From positions 1 to 43,060 of the forward strand of contig JALEHN010000015.1 of the NCBI GenBank assembly GCA_022770525.1: 43,060 nucleotides of DNA, in the 5' to 3' direction. The notes below the pieces were generated by a model. It was not told the DNA's origin and made no database searches. It saw nothing but the letters and a program-made list of their open reading frames with translations. Origin of the DNA: Clostridiales bacterium (GTDB lineage Bacteria > Bacillota > Clostridia > Lachnospirales > Lachnospiraceae). Both the position numbers and the translations under genes were made by a program. Below, piece after piece: positions 42,925 to 43,060 of this stretch; position 1 is the first letter of the stretch, and each line of letters begins with the position of its first letter.

Positions 42925-43060
42925 TCACTTCTCATTATCAAGTTCTAATAACAATTTTACACCTAATACAGTAGCTGGGACTCTATAATTCGGGGCGAGA
43001 TTTGAAAGCACAACAACAGCTGTACCTGTTTCGGGATTAAAACCAAGATAGCTATTATAA
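42925..43060 (-). CDS. Beta-lactamase-family serine hydrolase, C-terminal end (runs off the window)
   Basis: The last 44 codons are visible: NSYLGFNPETGTAVVVLSNL, then APNYRVPATVLGVKLLLEL, stop TGA 42925-42927. The GFNPETGTAVVVLSN block is typical of the final strands of class C beta-lactamase-like/penicillin-binding hydrolases. The catalytic SxxK and YxN lie beyond position 43060. Confidence 0.7.
   Translation of the reverse strand, partial: YNSYLGFNPETGTAVVVLSNLAPNYRVPATVLGVKLLLELDNEK

Overview
The window looks like a chromosomal segment of a low-GC Gram-positive gut anaerobe of the Clostridia, most likely a Lachnospiraceae member. The evidence is Shine-Dalgarno sites of the AGGAGG type before nearly every gene, frequent GTG and TTG starts, sigma-A type promoters, intrinsic terminators with T-tracts, and families typical of that group (CotH/VTC/DUF4956 polysaccharide operon, DUF4869, GH4 alpha-galactosidase, IS607-type TnpB, yybP-ykoY and GEMM riboswitches). 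No rRNA, tRNA or CRISPR array was seen. The genus is inference only.

Region 1 (1-11450) is accessory and defence-like. It holds an IS607-type remnant (intact TnpB with guide-RNA end, TnpA without its recombinase domain), a truncated DUF3990-like gene, an Rpn/PD-(D/E)XK protein, a rhodanese lipid-face protein, a two-gene ABC ATPase plus TOPRIM-like nuclease pair, an acylphosphatase, and a FokI-type restriction-modification operon. In that operon the two halves of an M.FokI-like methylase are separate genes, and the FokI-like endonuclease is cut by a single in-frame amber codon. A glycosyltransferase fused to a MarR-like winged helix follows on the plus strand.

Region 2 (11450-22450) is mostly metabolic: a cupin, hflK-hflC behind a yybP-ykoY manganese riboswitch, D-serine dehydratase behind a 21-codon overlapping ORF, a cyclase-family hydrolase overlapping an RsmH-like methyltransferase, a divergent AraC regulator and GH4 alpha-galactosidase pair, and a little-known DUF4869 plus ATPase pair.

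Region 3 (22500-33960) is one nine-gene minus-strand operon for a secreted polysaccharide or cell-surface polymer. It starts with a consensus promoter, a c-di-GMP-I (GEMM) riboswitch and a terminator, then VTC-domain protein, DUF4956 membrane protein, CotH, a glycoside-hydrolase-like membrane protein, a HEAT-repeat protein, a processive GT2 synthase, a DivIVA-like coiled coil, a truncated polysaccharide deacetylase, and an EAL phosphodiesterase. The last gene can degrade the ligand sensed at the first position, so the operon closes its own c-di-GMP loop; a GGDEF cyclase sits nearby at 39897.

Region 4 (34000-41000) has uracil salvage (upp and convergent uraA), a polar amino-acid ABC transporter (binding protein, attenuating terminator, permease, ATPase), an FMN-binding membrane protein with an apparent internal deletion, and the diguanylate cyclase. 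Region 5 (41000-43060) is a graveyard: pieces of RhuM, a GmrSD-like DUF1524/DUF5655 protein, an HsdS-like piece, two small unknown genes and the end of a beta-lactamase-family hydrolase running off the window.
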